64,000 nucleotides of DNA from Paracoccaceae bacterium (GTDB lineage: Bacteria > Pseudomonadota > Alphaproteobacteria > Rhodobacterales > Rhodobacteraceae). Below, piece after piece: positions 63,700-64,000 of the stretch. Under the pieces are notes generated by a model that did no database searches, had not been told where the DNA came from, and saw only the letters and a list, made by a program, of their open reading frames with translations. The DNA lies in NCBI GenBank assembly GCA_028285485.1, contig JANQPC010000048.1, forward strand, positions 1 through 64,000, written 5' to 3'. The stretch's first letter is position 1; the number at the start of each line of letters is the position of its first letter. Made by a program: the position numbers and the translations under genes.

Positions 63700-64000
63700 T
63701 CAGAGCAGAAGCTTCGGATCGCCGCCCATGTCGAGCCCCGGGAACACATCGCGCTCCAGCACGCCACGCTCGATCCCGAAGGCCCCGCGCATCGCCCAGG
63801 CCGCATAGGCGCGCACGTCCGCGGTGGGCATCAGATCGCGGCGATCGTAGAGATCGGCCTCCCCCAGCCCCGGCCAGCGGCCAAAGACCTGCCCGCCCCG
63901 CACCGCGCCCCCGGCAAGCAGAATCGCGCCGCCGGTGCCGTGATCGGTGCCCCGCGTGCCGTTCTCGCGCACCGTGCGGCCAAATTCCGTGACCGCCAGC
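63700..64000 (-). CDS. DUF1501-family protein, C-terminal part (cut by the window edge)
   Basis: Only the last 100 codons are present. The segment TEFGRTVRENGTRGTDHG is the DUF1501 (sulfatase/phosphatase-like) signature with metal-binding residues. The N-terminus lies beyond position 64000; the Met at 63972 is internal. DUF1501 proteins are usually Tat-exported and about 400 residues long, often encoded beside a DUF1800 gene. Confidence 0.9.
   Translation of the reverse strand, partial: LAVTEFGRTVRENGTRGTDHGTGGAILLAGGAVRGGQVFGRWPGLGEADLYDRRDLMPTADVRAYAAWAMRGAFGIERGVLERDVFPGLDMGGDPKLLL

Overview
The window reads as chromosomal DNA from a GC-rich alphaproteobacterium, most likely a member of the Rhodobacteraceae (Rhodobacterales). 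The grounds are the F1 ATP synthase operon atpHAGDC without F0 genes beside it, the mce-DUF1467 pair, a DUF6455 gene behind an FNR-type box, GroES/GroEL behind a CIRCE element, and the dense ATGA/GTGA stop-start overlaps. No rRNA, tRNA, CRISPR array, insertion sequence or phage gene was found, and almost every base is coding. The placement is inference from gene content and was not tested by any search.

Layout. 0.1-2.2 kb: clpP-clpX (minus strand). 2.3-3.2 kb: ArsR regulator plus SRPBCC protein. 3.2-13.7 kb: a catabolic island. A plus-strand run holds a dihydropyrimidinase-like amidohydrolase, a VOC protein, an Asp/Glu (hydantoin-type) racemase, an APH-type kinase, a DapA-family lyase and an AbrB-family membrane protein. 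It faces a minus-strand run of an oligopeptide-type ABC transporter, a second VOC protein and an aldehyde dehydrogenase. A solute-binding protein at 17.1-18.5 kb may serve this transporter. 13.9-16.2 kb: two related secreted proteins that share an unfamiliar Cys-containing domain, one ending in acidic DxGY tetrapeptides and the other in a Gly-rich linker and a His/Lys tail; a LapG-like C93 peptidase lies convergently beside them. 18.7-21 kb: a thioredoxin-like protein and the KDO genes kdsD-kdsB.

21-25.9 kb: a LysR regulator divergent from dabB-dabA, a DAB-type inorganic-carbon accumulation system. 26-29.2 kb: malQ, an FnrL-box DUF6455 gene and an M48 lipoprotein protease. 29.3-35.2 kb: a four-gene operon for methylated amines (FAD/GcvT dehydrogenase, MttB-family methyltransferase without pyrrolysine, TetR regulator, FAD amine oxidase). 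35.4-46.7 kb: a FAD-linked 2-hydroxyacid oxidase, groESL, a glycosyltransferase, family II pyrophosphatase, HAD phosphatase, MaoC hydratase, ribF, a YcgN-type protein, threonine aldolase, an alpha/beta hydrolase and an HCCA isomerase. 46.8-53.8 kb: prs, atpHAGDC and a methyltransferase. 53.8-64 kb: gloB, clpA, a DCC protein, a DMT exporter, nitroreductase, an EI24 membrane protein, SDR, DUF1467, mce, a response regulator, a GNAT and the end of a DUF1501 gene cut by the window edge.

The regions that most deserve follow-up are the secreted repeat-protein pair, the MttB-type operon that lacks any corrinoid protein, and the ureide-like catabolic island. The DAB locus is a recognisable known system in a probable heterotroph.
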